A stretch of 64,000 nucleotides of DNA, from the NCBI GenBank assembly GCA_930367215.1, contig OV884056.1:196581310-196645309 (forward strand), given 5' to 3'. This DNA is from Pollenia angustigena (taxonomy: Eukaryota; Arthropoda; Insecta; Diptera; Polleniidae). Below the pieces are notes generated by a model. It did not search any database. It saw nothing but the letters and a program-made list of their open reading frames with translations, and was not told the origin of the DNA. A program made the position numbers and the translations under genes. This document shows positions 46,132 to 56,310 of the stretch, piece by piece; position 1 is the first letter of the stretch, and every line of letters starts with the position of its first letter.

Positions 46132-46607
46132 GATAGACCAAATATATTTGTAGTTTAATTAGCGGTATTATTTTTGGTTTGTTTTGGATGCTATTCTAAT
46201 GTCACGCACGTAGTGCAAAACATCATTTGTCTACGTCATTTGCATGCGATCAGTCGCAAGTGTTTCATAATAAAAGTTCAAAGCAAGATATTTGTCGTAT
46301 TTAACGTAGTTTTTTTTAAAATTGATAATAACAATTTTATAAGCTTTTTAAGTTTGTCACGTACGATCTTGTAAGTGCTATAAAGCAACTTAATGTATCA
46401 TCTTGTTATTTTGGTATTTATATTAAATTTAAATCAAACAAATGTTATTGAAATCGTTATCATCTTACCAAATTTAATTAAAAGCGGTCCATATTTCACC
46501 ATAGCTCCCGTACAAATACCAGGGTTTAAAAACTGCAGTCGAAACCAAAAACTGTCAAACAACAAACTTATCGCTTTTTGAGTTTGATTGACAAGGACTA
46601 TTTACAT
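46132..46607. other. No feature recognised
   Basis: Contains open frames of 62-66 codons without family signatures. Confidence 0.35.
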
Positions 46608-46611
46608 TTAA

Positions 46612-47223
46612 AGGTGCATGTAGACGACATGTTTTTTACATCTGACTTGTCAACTTTTCAAGTCACATGTAATTGTGCATGTCTGTCAAAATGGCTGTTT
46701 TACAGAAGGTTTATAATATTCGGTCACAAACGTACATGTAATTTGCTTCTGACATTGTCTCGGTTTTTTCCCATAGTTGTTACAAAATCCAAAATAATAA
46801 TGCCTCCACGAAAGTTTGTATTTACGCCGTTAAATAATTTAGCCATCTTAACATATTTTTCTTTTAATTCAAAGATACCAATTTAAGATATTATAGTGAA
46901 ACGGTTTTTATATGTATAATTACATAAATTCTATTCAATGGTGCGATGATTATATATATTTCAGTATTGTAAAATATTAACTTCAGCCGGCTAATGATTC
47001 CGTCAATAGTGGACGCCGCTGCCGGTTTCTTCGCGGCATAGATTTCTGATGTCAGATGGTTTGTCAGAAGAAAATAGAGCACGCTCTGATTGAAATTTTG
47101 TCAGATGACTTTGCATCTGACTTCTACAGAAGCAAAGTTTAAAAGGTAACACACGACAGTATGTATTTTGCAGTGGGAAATTTGACATGTCAGATGACAA
47201 AGACATGTCGTGTACGGTCGCCT
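46612..47223. mobile_element. PIF/Harbinger-like MITE, copy 2
   Basis: The ends are AGGTGCATGTAGACGACATG and, inverted, AGGCGACCGTACACGACATG. TTA flanks it at 46608-46610 (one extra A before the end) and 47224-47226. The interior matches 16500-17134 in opposite orientation, including the shared 60-codon open frame (46891-47082 here, 16642-16833 there). That frame differs by only a few residues but has no recognisable domain. Confidence 0.75.
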
Positions 47224-47226
47224 TTA

Positions 47227-47585
47227 TGAATTGTTTCTTTTTTGCCATTGACACATGAAGAAGTGGAAGAAATGACAGTTTTTCTACTTTGACTGCAGTT
47301 TTTGAAACGCTGACAAATACTACTCCCGAAAAAAGCTTTTAATGCAATTACTTCCGTATTAATGTTATTATTGTCATACAAATTGGCAACAATAACGTTT
47401 ATAAAAGCTACTTAGTCATGATAAATTGTTGTGCTCCAAAATTAACGCCCATCCCCAAATCACTTAAAAGCAAATAAATTTCATATAAAAGAAGATATCT
47501 AAATAATATTCGGCAAAAAGAACTTTTACATGAATCTTAATCTCATAACATAATTTTGTTCTGGCGGGTCCATGATTGCCCATGG
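47227..47585. other. Unassigned; dispersed-repeat fragment at its right end
   Basis: 47560-47593 'ctggcgggtccatgattgcc...catgggaccc' is the inverse of the phrase at 53868-53892 and continues on the far side of the next element (48944-48970, 'cctaaacaggggacac'). Confidence 0.45.
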
Positions 47586-47593
47586 GACCCAAA

Positions 47594-48943
47594 CAGTGGC
47601 GGATTTAGGCCTGCTTCCGCCATAGGCACTTTTTAATATGCCGCCCTTTTTTATAATATAGGAGTGAATTTTGATACTAAAATTATTGTGTTTTAATTTT
47701 TATTAATTTATATACATACATATTAGCGTGCTTCAAAATCTTCTGATGAAGTCCGATTTATACTCTTCAAGGCTGGATCATTGCGTATGAACCACACCAA
47801 CGTATGTTTTAAATTTAAGCGAAATCAAATGACGTTTTAAGATCTCTAAAATTACAATTTTTGAATTTTTTGTATGGAAATGTACATAAAAATTAAAAAT
47901 AAAGTTTAAATTATACATACATAATTATACATGGGTTATAATTACGTCCTTTAGGACTTCTCCATTAATTGTGAATCAAAAATTTTATTACTTCTAAGAT
48001 TGTAGAACAAACAAAAAGTTGTTATAATTTTTTATTTTTATACACAAAGAAATACATTCAATATATTATTTTGATCCTCTTGAAAGCTTAAAATCAAAAT
48101 TAATGGCATACCCATTGCAGGAAGGATAAAGATATCCTGGGGATTCTTCATCAAATATGAGTTATTTTACCCTTTTCTTAACAAATTTATAGATAACCCT
48201 GCAAATTATAGGACCAGTCCAAACACGCGTGTAAAGAGTAGTACATGGTGGTATCAGGTGGTCCAATTTTATTTGCAGGGAATGGACTGATTTTTTTAAT
48301 TTGAACACGTTTTCGGAAATAAACTTCATATAGATAACGTTTTTTGGGAGAGTGGAAATTCTACGGAGTACAAGTTTTATAATACAAGACAAAAACTTTA
48401 CAAAAAAAAACCCAAGTTTTGATTCCGCATTATCATAGAATCCGCTTTTTTATATAAAAATTTGACTTCATAATTGTAATTATCGCCAGAATATTTTACA
48501 GATTTTGTGTATCGTGTTCTGTGGTATTAATTTAATATTAATAATTTTTAAAAATTCTAAATTTTTATTAACCTATAGTCGAAACTTTATCGCTATATAA
48601 ACACCTTAAAATTAAATTTTTTTGTTAAGCGATTTTTGTATGTGTTACCAAAAAAAAAAAAGTTTAGATACACAGGTTTTATAAGAATATTATTTCATTT
48701 CATATATTCAATCTGTGATCAGAATCGATAACCATCTAAACCGACTTACTAATTAAAAAGTAAATTTAACAATTGAATTACTTAATATGTACAATTTAAT
48801 ATAAATTTGGTATTCGCTTAAAGTAAAACTTGGCCAAGTCAATTTTTGAATTTGAATTCCCCTTACATTCTTTTATCTTTAAATTTTGGCGCCCTTTAAA
48901 TTATGCCGCCATAGGCCCGGGCCTAGGCGTAAGTCCACCACTG
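47594..48943. mobile_element. hAT element, CAGTGGCGGATTTAGG termini
   Basis: The left end is CAGTGGCGGATTTAGGCCTG and the right end inverse is CAGTGGTGGACTTACGCC. The 8-bp flanks are GACCCAAA (47586-47593) and GTCCTAAA (48944-48951), 6 of 8 identical and nTnnnnAn-compatible. It interrupts the dispersed repeat phrase 'catgggacccaaacagggga'. Both ends have 'gccgccata'/'tatggcggc' words. An 84-bp MITE is nested in it. Confidence 0.8.
48197..48280. mobile_element. 84-bp deletion derivative of the CCCTGCAAATAA MITE
   Basis: The first ~47 bp match 3636-3684 almost exactly ('ggaccagtccaaacacgcgt'), and the last ~30 bp match 3980-4009. The middle 290 bp are missing. AA is duplicated (48195-48196, 48281-48282). 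Confidence 0.8.
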
Positions 48944-49108
48944 GTCCTAAACAGGGGACACTCTTAAACATTTTTTTTTAATACTGTGGTTTAGGGTATA
49001 TTATTGGGTATATTATACTTCCTAACTTGTTTGTTTTAAAAATATATTTCATGTCTTATAAATACTTTATAATCACTCGGTTTTTTGATTGCTGTTCAAA
49101 TAAATTTT

Positions 49109-49252
49109 AGTGGCGGTTCACACACGTCAAGTTTGACTCGTCAAGTCTTGAGCTTTTAGGAGAGAGGGGAAAGGAAATGGCATTCTCTTTTCCCTTCTCT
49201 CTTAAAAGCTCAAGACTTGACGAGTCAAACTTGACGTGTGTGAACCGGCACT
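49109..49252. mobile_element. 144-bp foldback MITE, AGTGGCGGTTCACACACG
   Basis: A nearly perfect hairpin: the left arm from AGTGGCGGTTCACACACGTC through 'aagtttgactcgtcaagtct' and 'gagcttttaggagag' is mirrored to 49252 with only a few mismatches, leaving a loop of about 20 nt. No clear TSD. Confidence 0.85.
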
Positions 49253-49261
49253 TACTACAAA

Positions 49262-51776
49262 ATAGTGCTGGGATACTATCGATATTTATCGATAGTTCAG
49301 ATTTCACTATCGATATATCGATATTACTATCGAATGTTTGTACTTAAGAATGAACACTTTTACTAGTCTTTTATCTCTTTATTGAACGTAAGAGACGTAT
49401 GTATGAACGCACATTATTTTAGATGACATTTTTTAAAAATTGTGATGCTGATAAGCACCTTTCTGAAGGAACCAAAGTAACAGGGACTATAAGGTATTTT
49501 ATTGCAACTTTAGATAGTGTTCTAAATTGGATTTGATTCTCAACCCAAAAGGTAATCAATCTAGCAGGCTTTTCCTCTAATGGTCGTTCATTGTTTTATC
49601 CTATGCTCGCAATTGCATTTTTATTTGATTTTTTTTTACAACATCATAAAACTATCTGACATTTCAGTCCCTATGTAAAAATATAAAAATTTCGGCATAA
49701 AGGCCTTAAATTGGTAGTAAAAAAGCACAGCTAAGCAATCCATACCACCTGTCATTCTTGTTGCTTGTATTCATTGCTGTAATTCTGCACGAATTAATAA
49801 TAGCGGCAAAAAACTGTGTGTGTATAGCTGCTGTAACATGTCTTCATAGCTGTATTTTAAATAATAATAATATCGATATTGATATTTTTCCTATCGATAT
49901 TTTCTAGAGTTTGCTAAAAACCGTAAAAATGTGAAACCCCGGTTTCGGGTTTTAAATGATTAAAACCGGTCGGTTTCGGTTCGGTTTTCGGTTTTGAAAA
50001 TATCAAAGACATATATATTTATTGTATGTACTTTTTTATTTGTTTCAATACAGGTCCCTTTATTAACCCTTAAGTGTTTATCTGGGCCAGGTCAGGCATT
50101 TTCGACTTTTTTCCTGTTTTTTTTTGTATAATTATTAAGTATTTAGAACGAAAATTTATGTATTCCTCAAAGTGTTTTTTACAAGAAAATGAGAAAAAAG
50201 TGTAAGCACCGTGGGCGTCGCAATTGGCCAAATGAAAATTTTTGTGGATATCGTATCCACCTGGGACTGGCCAGGCCCTGCCCTATTATATATGTACTGC
50301 AGTAAATAAAATCAAAATGAAACGTATCATAAAGCATACGCAACACAAAAATTCTTTCTTTACTGTTTTTTCGAAGAATTATTCTATTTCCCGACAGAAT
50401 GTTCCTGCTATAGCCATAAAACTCCGTACATATAAAAGTAGTCCCAGCCTTGCCCAGGGGTTCGATATTGTGAGTTTTTTTCTATAGCCACAAAACTCCA
50501 TACAAAATACTATTGGTCGCAGCCAGGCCCAGGTGGTAGTTTGTGCCACACAAATTAGGTGTCTACTTAAGAATTAAAAATGTAGGGGAGACCTTGGCAG
50601 CTTCGGCACTTTTTTTTTGAAGCCCTGAATCTAAGAATGTATTCAACAGATTTAAAAATTTTATCGCTTGTTGTTGTCCTTGGATATTGAATAATAATAT
50701 ATTGGTACAAAATTTTATGAATACTGAGTATTTGTTATTTTTTTTTAAGAATAAGTAAAAAAAGTCATTTTCGCTGAATGTGCCCCACGCCGGGGTAGCT
50801 TCGGCATTTGACGGGGCACATTCGTCGACTATATTCTAAAAGGCAGTTGTTCATTAAAAACTCTATAAAAAATAAAATAAGATGCCAGCCATAAACGGAT
50901 TAAGCATTTTTTATAAGATGGATACAGTTAAACTTAAGTTTTATTTCGGCTCATAGAACTAGCGAAATATTTTCATTTTCAGGCTTAACAAATAGAGATC
51001 AAAAAGATATCAAGCATGCGAAGGAAGTTTGTTATTGAAATGAAGTCGTCAAGAGTTTAAGTAATCTTAGTAACTTGATAAATTGGCTTATTACTATATC
51101 GACCAAGTTTTACATGGACGAATGTGCCCTAATTGAAAATGCCGAATCTACCCCGAAAGCACTATTTTCACTATTTTATTTTTTTTCTATTATTCTTCAA
51201 CAAAGATTTAGATTCAACTTATATTTTAGGAAACTAGCACAATTAATTAAGTTGGTTTGTAATTTTATTTTAAATATTGATAATTTTCAAATACAAAATA
51301 CTTACTAAAACGAATCAAAATATCACAAAAACACTTGGAAAAAAACTTAAACACGGTAGCTTTTTCAGTTGGTAAGCTAGAGATGACAAACTTTGCGGGA
51401 GTTATTTATTTTGATTTTCGGTAAATTTAAATAAATAGTTAGTGATGAAAAATAAGTGCTTCATATCGAAAACGTCATTGACGAATGTACCCCAGTGCCG
51501 AAGGTGCCCCGGTCTCCCCTAATATTTGTTCTTCTTAGTACTTATTTTAAATTTTAAGAATTTTGAAATACCTTGCCATTGTTGCAGGCTGTTATGTATG
51601 AAGTTTTTGTATATGAAGTTCGAGTATTATGTATAATTTGCAATTTCTTTATGCATAAATATATTGTTAAAGTAAAAGCTAAAACCGAGGTTTTTTTGTC
51701 GGTTTTCGGTTTCGGTTTTTAGGCATTTAAAACCGCAGTTTCGATTTGGGTTAGAACCGAAAAGCAATCCCTTATA
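49262..51776. mobile_element. Two degraded hAT-like elements (ATCGATA and AACCGG types)
   Basis: 49266-49340 has 'ggatactatcgatatttatc' type arrays and 49870-49905 the opposite arm, the pattern of the 29629 element without good ends. From 49935, 'gaaaccccggtttcggg', 'ttttaaatgattaaaaccgg' and 'ggttcggttttcgg' face an inverse array at 51678-51775 ('ggttttcggtttcggttttt', 'aaaaccgcag'). No TSD was confirmed. Near 50090-50530 the motif 'ccaggc'/'gcctgg' recurs five times. Confidence 0.4.
50585..51519. mobile_element. TA-target element, GGGGAGACC termini
   Basis: The left end is TA-GGGGAGACCTTGGCAGCTTC and the right end inverse is TA-GGGGAGACCGGGGCACCTTC. Subterminal 'cggggtagcttcggcatttg' and 'gaatgtaccccagtgccgaa' are also inverse. 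TA is at 50583-50584 and 51520-51521. A 77-codon frame at 51075-51308 shows no transposase motif. Confidence 0.75.
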
Positions 51777-51789
51777 TTTTCGATAGTTT

Positions 51790-53502
51790 TCGCATAATTT
51801 TACATATATCTCAAAATCACTTCCGTTTTATGTCACGTACGATATGAAAGTATTATTTTGACAAGGTTAAGAGAGTAATAACTTTTTTTCATTTATAGTA
51901 CACTATGAATAAAACATAATGATAAAATTATTTTCCAGTTACTATTATTTTTGTGAAATATCTACCTCTCTGAAGACGTACAAAGGTCACTTTCGATGAA
52001 ATGGAAATGCCCATATGTATTTGTTCTTGTGTAATCTCTTACTCTTACTTAGGTCTGGTGTAAGGGGTCTCTAAAAGCACTATCTTTGAGTAACATAAAT
52101 TTTTTCCTGAGTGTAAATGTTAAGATTACCCAGTATTTGCAATCCAGGATAAGAAGTGAAAATGATTTTTCATGTAGCATTTCTTTTTGTTTCTTTATTA
52201 TTCGCGTAATTTCATTTGTATCTCTTACAAGATGAAAAAAAAATAAAACGAAGCAAATACGAATTATCAAGGACGATGACTTTGCCAAGTTGAATATTTC
52301 ATTTACTGGTGAGATTTTTTTAACTTTAAGAAATCTATTAACTTTTTAGTTTATTTTTTCTTGCTCTATGTCGAGGTATATTCTACTTTATTTCTTTGTT
52401 GGTGTTTTAATAAAAAATACATAAAAGTCAAGCAAAGCTTCTGATTGCAGTATATCACAGCCAGGATTAAGTGTTAAGCTGAAATATTAGAGAAAAAATC
52501 TTACAAATTGAAATTATGTTATTAATGATTTTTAGACGCGACAACAATTTGAGGCTTTTTTTTAAGCAAATGTAAAGCAAAAGTCTAAAAAACGCCACTT
52601 CTCACATAATAAATTCTATAATGACCTTAAAGTTTAGAGAAACGCCTATTTTTGGCACAACTTAAAAAACAAATTATCACGCCCTAATATGAGTTGGTTC
52701 CCAAATATTTAAAAAACTCAATTCATTAAATAATTAAGGGATTTGTTAAAAAATATGACTGTTTGTGTGTATGTGTGTGTGAGCTATTTTATATTATTTT
52801 TTCTGTTTTTTTCCAACATGTCACAATCTCTCCTAAGAAGATAAATACATACAAGTGCTTGAAAACCGCATCAAACTAAACAACGGGAGGTCTTAAAAAT
52901 CCTTTTTGTTTGTTGCATAACATTTTTTTTACCGCTCGCTGTGCTTTTGTCAGATCAACAAATGAAAAATAATTTTTGAGTCTTAACAAACACAACAAAC
53001 AACACCAAAGATTAAATGAAATTAGTGAAAAATCTAAATGAATATTTTTTTTTGTTATTAAGACGCGGCTTTTTTAAATTCGTTTGATTTTGAGACTCTT
53101 GATGTGTCTATTTATAGTAATAATTGATGATAAAAAGATAGTAGAATGCGAATAAGAAACCTCACATATGCCTGCATGAATTTTAACAATAGTTTCTATT
53201 TTCTTTAAAACTCGACTTTACCTTGTGTTTTTAAATTAAATGCCTGCCCCTTTTGAATTTGTTTGCTCGAGTAGGTTTGGCGAAAATATCGAATTCAATT
53301 TTTCTTTTTGCCGCATTTGGTCATGTGGAAATTCATATAATTAGCTAAATAATCAAAAAGGTTTTTCTTTTCATAAGTAAACCGTTATTCTTCTAAGAGG
53401 AGTATGAATTTAGCGAAAATTATATCTTTGTATCTAATTGTTTCTATAAATGAAATTTTTAAAATAGAACTGTTTTGAATAAAAATAATTTTGATATTTA
53501 TT
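51790..53502. other. Low-copy sequence, no gene recognised
   Basis: Contains a GT microsatellite at 52764-52783. No other feature can be supported. Confidence 0.35.
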
Positions 53503-53773
53503 AACCTTAAGAGCTAATTAATCAGTGCAAGTTAAACTCTCTTTTTGGTTGTAAATGTGTTTAAACCAGCAAATCTATAATTCAGTAAACATTTAAGCCT
53601 TAGAAATGGAGCCTTAAAATTGGGCGTTTAAACTACCAATACAAACCATATGAATTTGACAACATTTACCGTAGTGCTGCCACATTGTTATTTTTTGCAG
53701 TACATATAATATATGGGGAAATGATTAACAGCTGTTGAGGTCATTGATTTACTAGCCATACGAATATTAAACA

Positions 53774-53905
53774 AGTAAGAAACTATAGTTTGGTCAAGCC
53801 CGCTAAATGGTACCCTACACCGCAGTATTTAAAAACATATATTCGAGAGTGAACTCTGTTCGGGACCCATGGGCAATCATGGACCCACCATAAATATTAA
53901 GTTAT
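53774..53905 (+). repeat. Dispersed-repeat 5' fragment (unit copy 1)
   Basis: 'gaaactatagtttggtcaag', 'cccgctaaatggtaccctac', 'tattcgagagtgaactctgt' and 'gacccatgggcaatcatgga' match the start of the family at 32380 and 23637. It stops where LINE-like sequence begins. Confidence 0.5.
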
Positions 53906-55330
53906 AACCTTACGATTGGCAAAATTAACTCAAATGAAACTAAAATCCATTCAAATTCATTGGCTTATTGGAAGAAATTCTGTCCTTAGTTTAGATTGCA
54001 AGTTTCTACTTTGCAACTCTACCATTCTTCTTGAACAACACCCAAATCCACTAGCTCGAAATATTTTAAATCATGGCGGCCACACTCGCTTAAGAAGAAG
54101 AGACACTGCACCCAATCAGAAGAGCGATAAACACCTACATACAGCGTTACCGTTGTGATACTAAAGTATCAATTTGACCCTTTTTCGACGGTGTTGATAC
54201 CTTTTATGACCCTTTTTTTTAATTATACTTTTGTATCATTATCACCTATTTTGTGACACTTTTTGACCCTTTTTTGGAAATAGCTCTCACATTTTGTTTT
54301 TTGTCAACACTGCGGAACAGAAGTGCTAAACAAATGTGTTCGAAATAAGCATTGCTTGATATGGAACAGACTCAAAGTATAAACTTACAATTCCATGCTT
54401 TCTTCTCCTTGATTTTTGATAGTAAAGTACAATTTCCCTAAAAGCAAACATACCTCATATAAATATTTGTTATTTTTTACGGTGGTTTCTTTTCAAAACA
54501 AAAATTTGACATTTAATTAAAAAAATGCAATTTGGTGTTTTGCTCTCTTAAAGAGTAGCATGTTTTATTCAAAAACATTCGCCCTTAATAATGGCAAAAG
54601 GTATTGAACTTTTCGCCCCCTTTGAATCGACAGTGTTGAGAGTGCCCTAACAGGAAGGAAAACAAGAGGTAACAATTGCTCAATTAGCGGAAATTCCCAA
54701 ATATTTGGTAACAGCGGTATGATAGCAAAGTCTTATATTTATTAAAAATCGTAAAAGCTTTAAAAAATCTGACACTTGCAGGAAAAAAATCGCTTTAATC
54801 GAGAAAATGGTTACAATTCGTGAACGATAGCAAAATTTAAAACAAACACTCAAATTTATTTGACATCGCTAAATCGGAAAATTACATAATAAGTATGAAA
54901 AAATTAGCTATAATGATAAAGAATAAACTTTTTGTCAGGTGTTTAAAACATGACAGAGCATTCCATAAAAAAATTAAGTTTTTTGAGCTCTTCCTACCTG
55001 AAATATTATTTTTTTGCTTGCTTAAAAAAAACTTGGTCTTATTATGTTCATTAAAATGGGAAATACGGCTTATAAAAAACTTGACCCTTTTTGTTTTTTA
55101 TTGAAATACCCTTTTTTTGACCCATTTTTCTGGAAAATCCCCTTTTTGTGACCCTTTTCGAAAATTTCCAACGGTAACCCTGCCTACATATGCGAACGGA
55201 AACCGTGATGGCGAAATTTGCTGTCTGACACTGGCAGGACACAAAACAAAGTATTAGGATAAGATTTGATTAATTATTGTTAGTTCATATTTAGTATATG
55301 AAGATTCAATAAATAAATATTGAAAAATAA
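53906..55330 (+). pseudogene. Jockey-like LINE 3' end, interrupted (unit copy 1)
   Basis: The 80-codon frame at 53916 includes LLEQHPNPLARNILNHGG and TRLRRRDTAPN, close to the C-terminal end of Jockey-clade ORF2, where an 'HPNPLA...LL...RRLRR' pattern precedes the stop. After a nested hAT element (54142-55182) the sequence continues to a short 3' tail with AATAAATAAA at 55309-55318. The rest of ORF2 is missing upstream, as in 5'-truncated LINE copies, although the junction adjoins another repeat. Confidence 0.5.
54142..55182. mobile_element. hAT element, CAGCGTTACCGTTG termini (unit copy 1)
   Basis: The ends are CAGCGTTACCGTTG and, inverted, CAGGGTTACCGTTG, with a perfect 8-bp TSD CCTACATA (54134-54141, 55183-55190). 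Subterminal arrays of 'tgaccctttttt' lie at both ends. The 69- and 63-codon frames inside have no recognisable domain. Confidence 0.88.
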
Positions 55331-55379
55331 GCTTACGATTCATGCAATAGTTCTTTGCGCCAAATTTTATTTAGATAGC

Positions 55380-56035
55380 TTCATCTAAATATGTGAAATT
55401 TTTTTGCCTTTGAGTAATTTTAGGGAGGGTTTTTTGTCTTGAAGTGATTTTAGGGACCTATGGTTACTGTAGAGCCTACCAATACAACACTGTATCATGA
55501 CATAGTAGCTATCGTAAAATTTATTGTCGCCAAAATTTATGTCGATACAAACATTTATAAGAAAGCAAATATAGACCGATCAATTAAATTTGGTAGAAGG
55601 ATTTAGATTGCAATTAAATACGTTTGGACCAAACTAGATATAAATACATACCAAAATTATAAGATGATTTATGGGCAGAAAGACTTTATTTCGAAAAGAA
55701 GTTTGCACACGCAGAGAATAAATATGGTTCGGCATGGTTACAGCATCTACACTATATTTCTTGTTACAATATGACAACAATATTATAAGATAAGATAATA
55801 CAAGGGTTGTATTACAACAAAGTTATGCTCTGCCAGCCATTATTTCAAAAATTAAAATGGCCAAAGTTCGAAAATAAAGTTTTTTGATTCTAATTTGCCA
55901 AATTTTAGCGGTTTTTATATCCACACTTCCATAGTGAACAGGGTATTATGCGTTTGTGCTACTGTGTGTAACATATGAAAATATTGGTTGTATACAGATC
56001 GACTCAGAATAACCCTCTGAATCGACATGAAGTAA
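55380..56035. repeat. Dispersed-repeat and MITE M fragments (unit copy 1)
   Basis: 'ttagggacctatggttactg' (55450) and 'ggttgtatacagatcgactcagaat' type sequence (55985) are fragments of the dispersed-repeat family. 55728-55830 begins 'cacgcagagaataaatatgg' and 'ttcggcatggttac', matching the terminus of MITE M, without its other end. Confidence 0.45.
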
Positions 56036-56041
56036 AAACTA

Positions 56042-56291
56042 CACAGAAAAAATTAGTTTCACCAATCTAAGCATTAATCAAAAATAAAATCAGTTTTAAT
56101 TAAAATGTAATCAAATGAATTAAACATTTAATCAAGTGAATTAAACGTTTAGTCAAGTGAATTTGTGAATTTGTTTACTTGTGCAAATTAATAGTACCAA
56201 TTAAACGTTTAATTCACTTGAGTAAATGTTTTAAATAAAACTGATTTAATTTTTGATTAATGCTTTAAATTGTGAAAAATATATTTTTGTG
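56042..56291. mobile_element. 250-bp foldback MITE, CACAGAAAAAATTAG (unit copy 1)
   Basis: The left arm contains 'aagcattaatcaaaaataaa' and 'atcagttttaatt'; the right arm is the inverse ('aatttttgattaatgctt'). Central 'gaattaaacgttta' words are also mirrored. TA precedes the left end; the right TA is shifted. It is a relative of the MITE at 424. Confidence 0.7.
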
Positions 56292-56310
56292 CAATATTAA
56301 ACCAAGAATT

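Noticed and set aside
53916..54158. 80-codon open frame as a possible host gene
   Set aside because: The HPNPLA and RRR pattern and the following interrupted 3' tail fit the end of a Jockey-like ORF2. The frame also runs into a hAT terminus.
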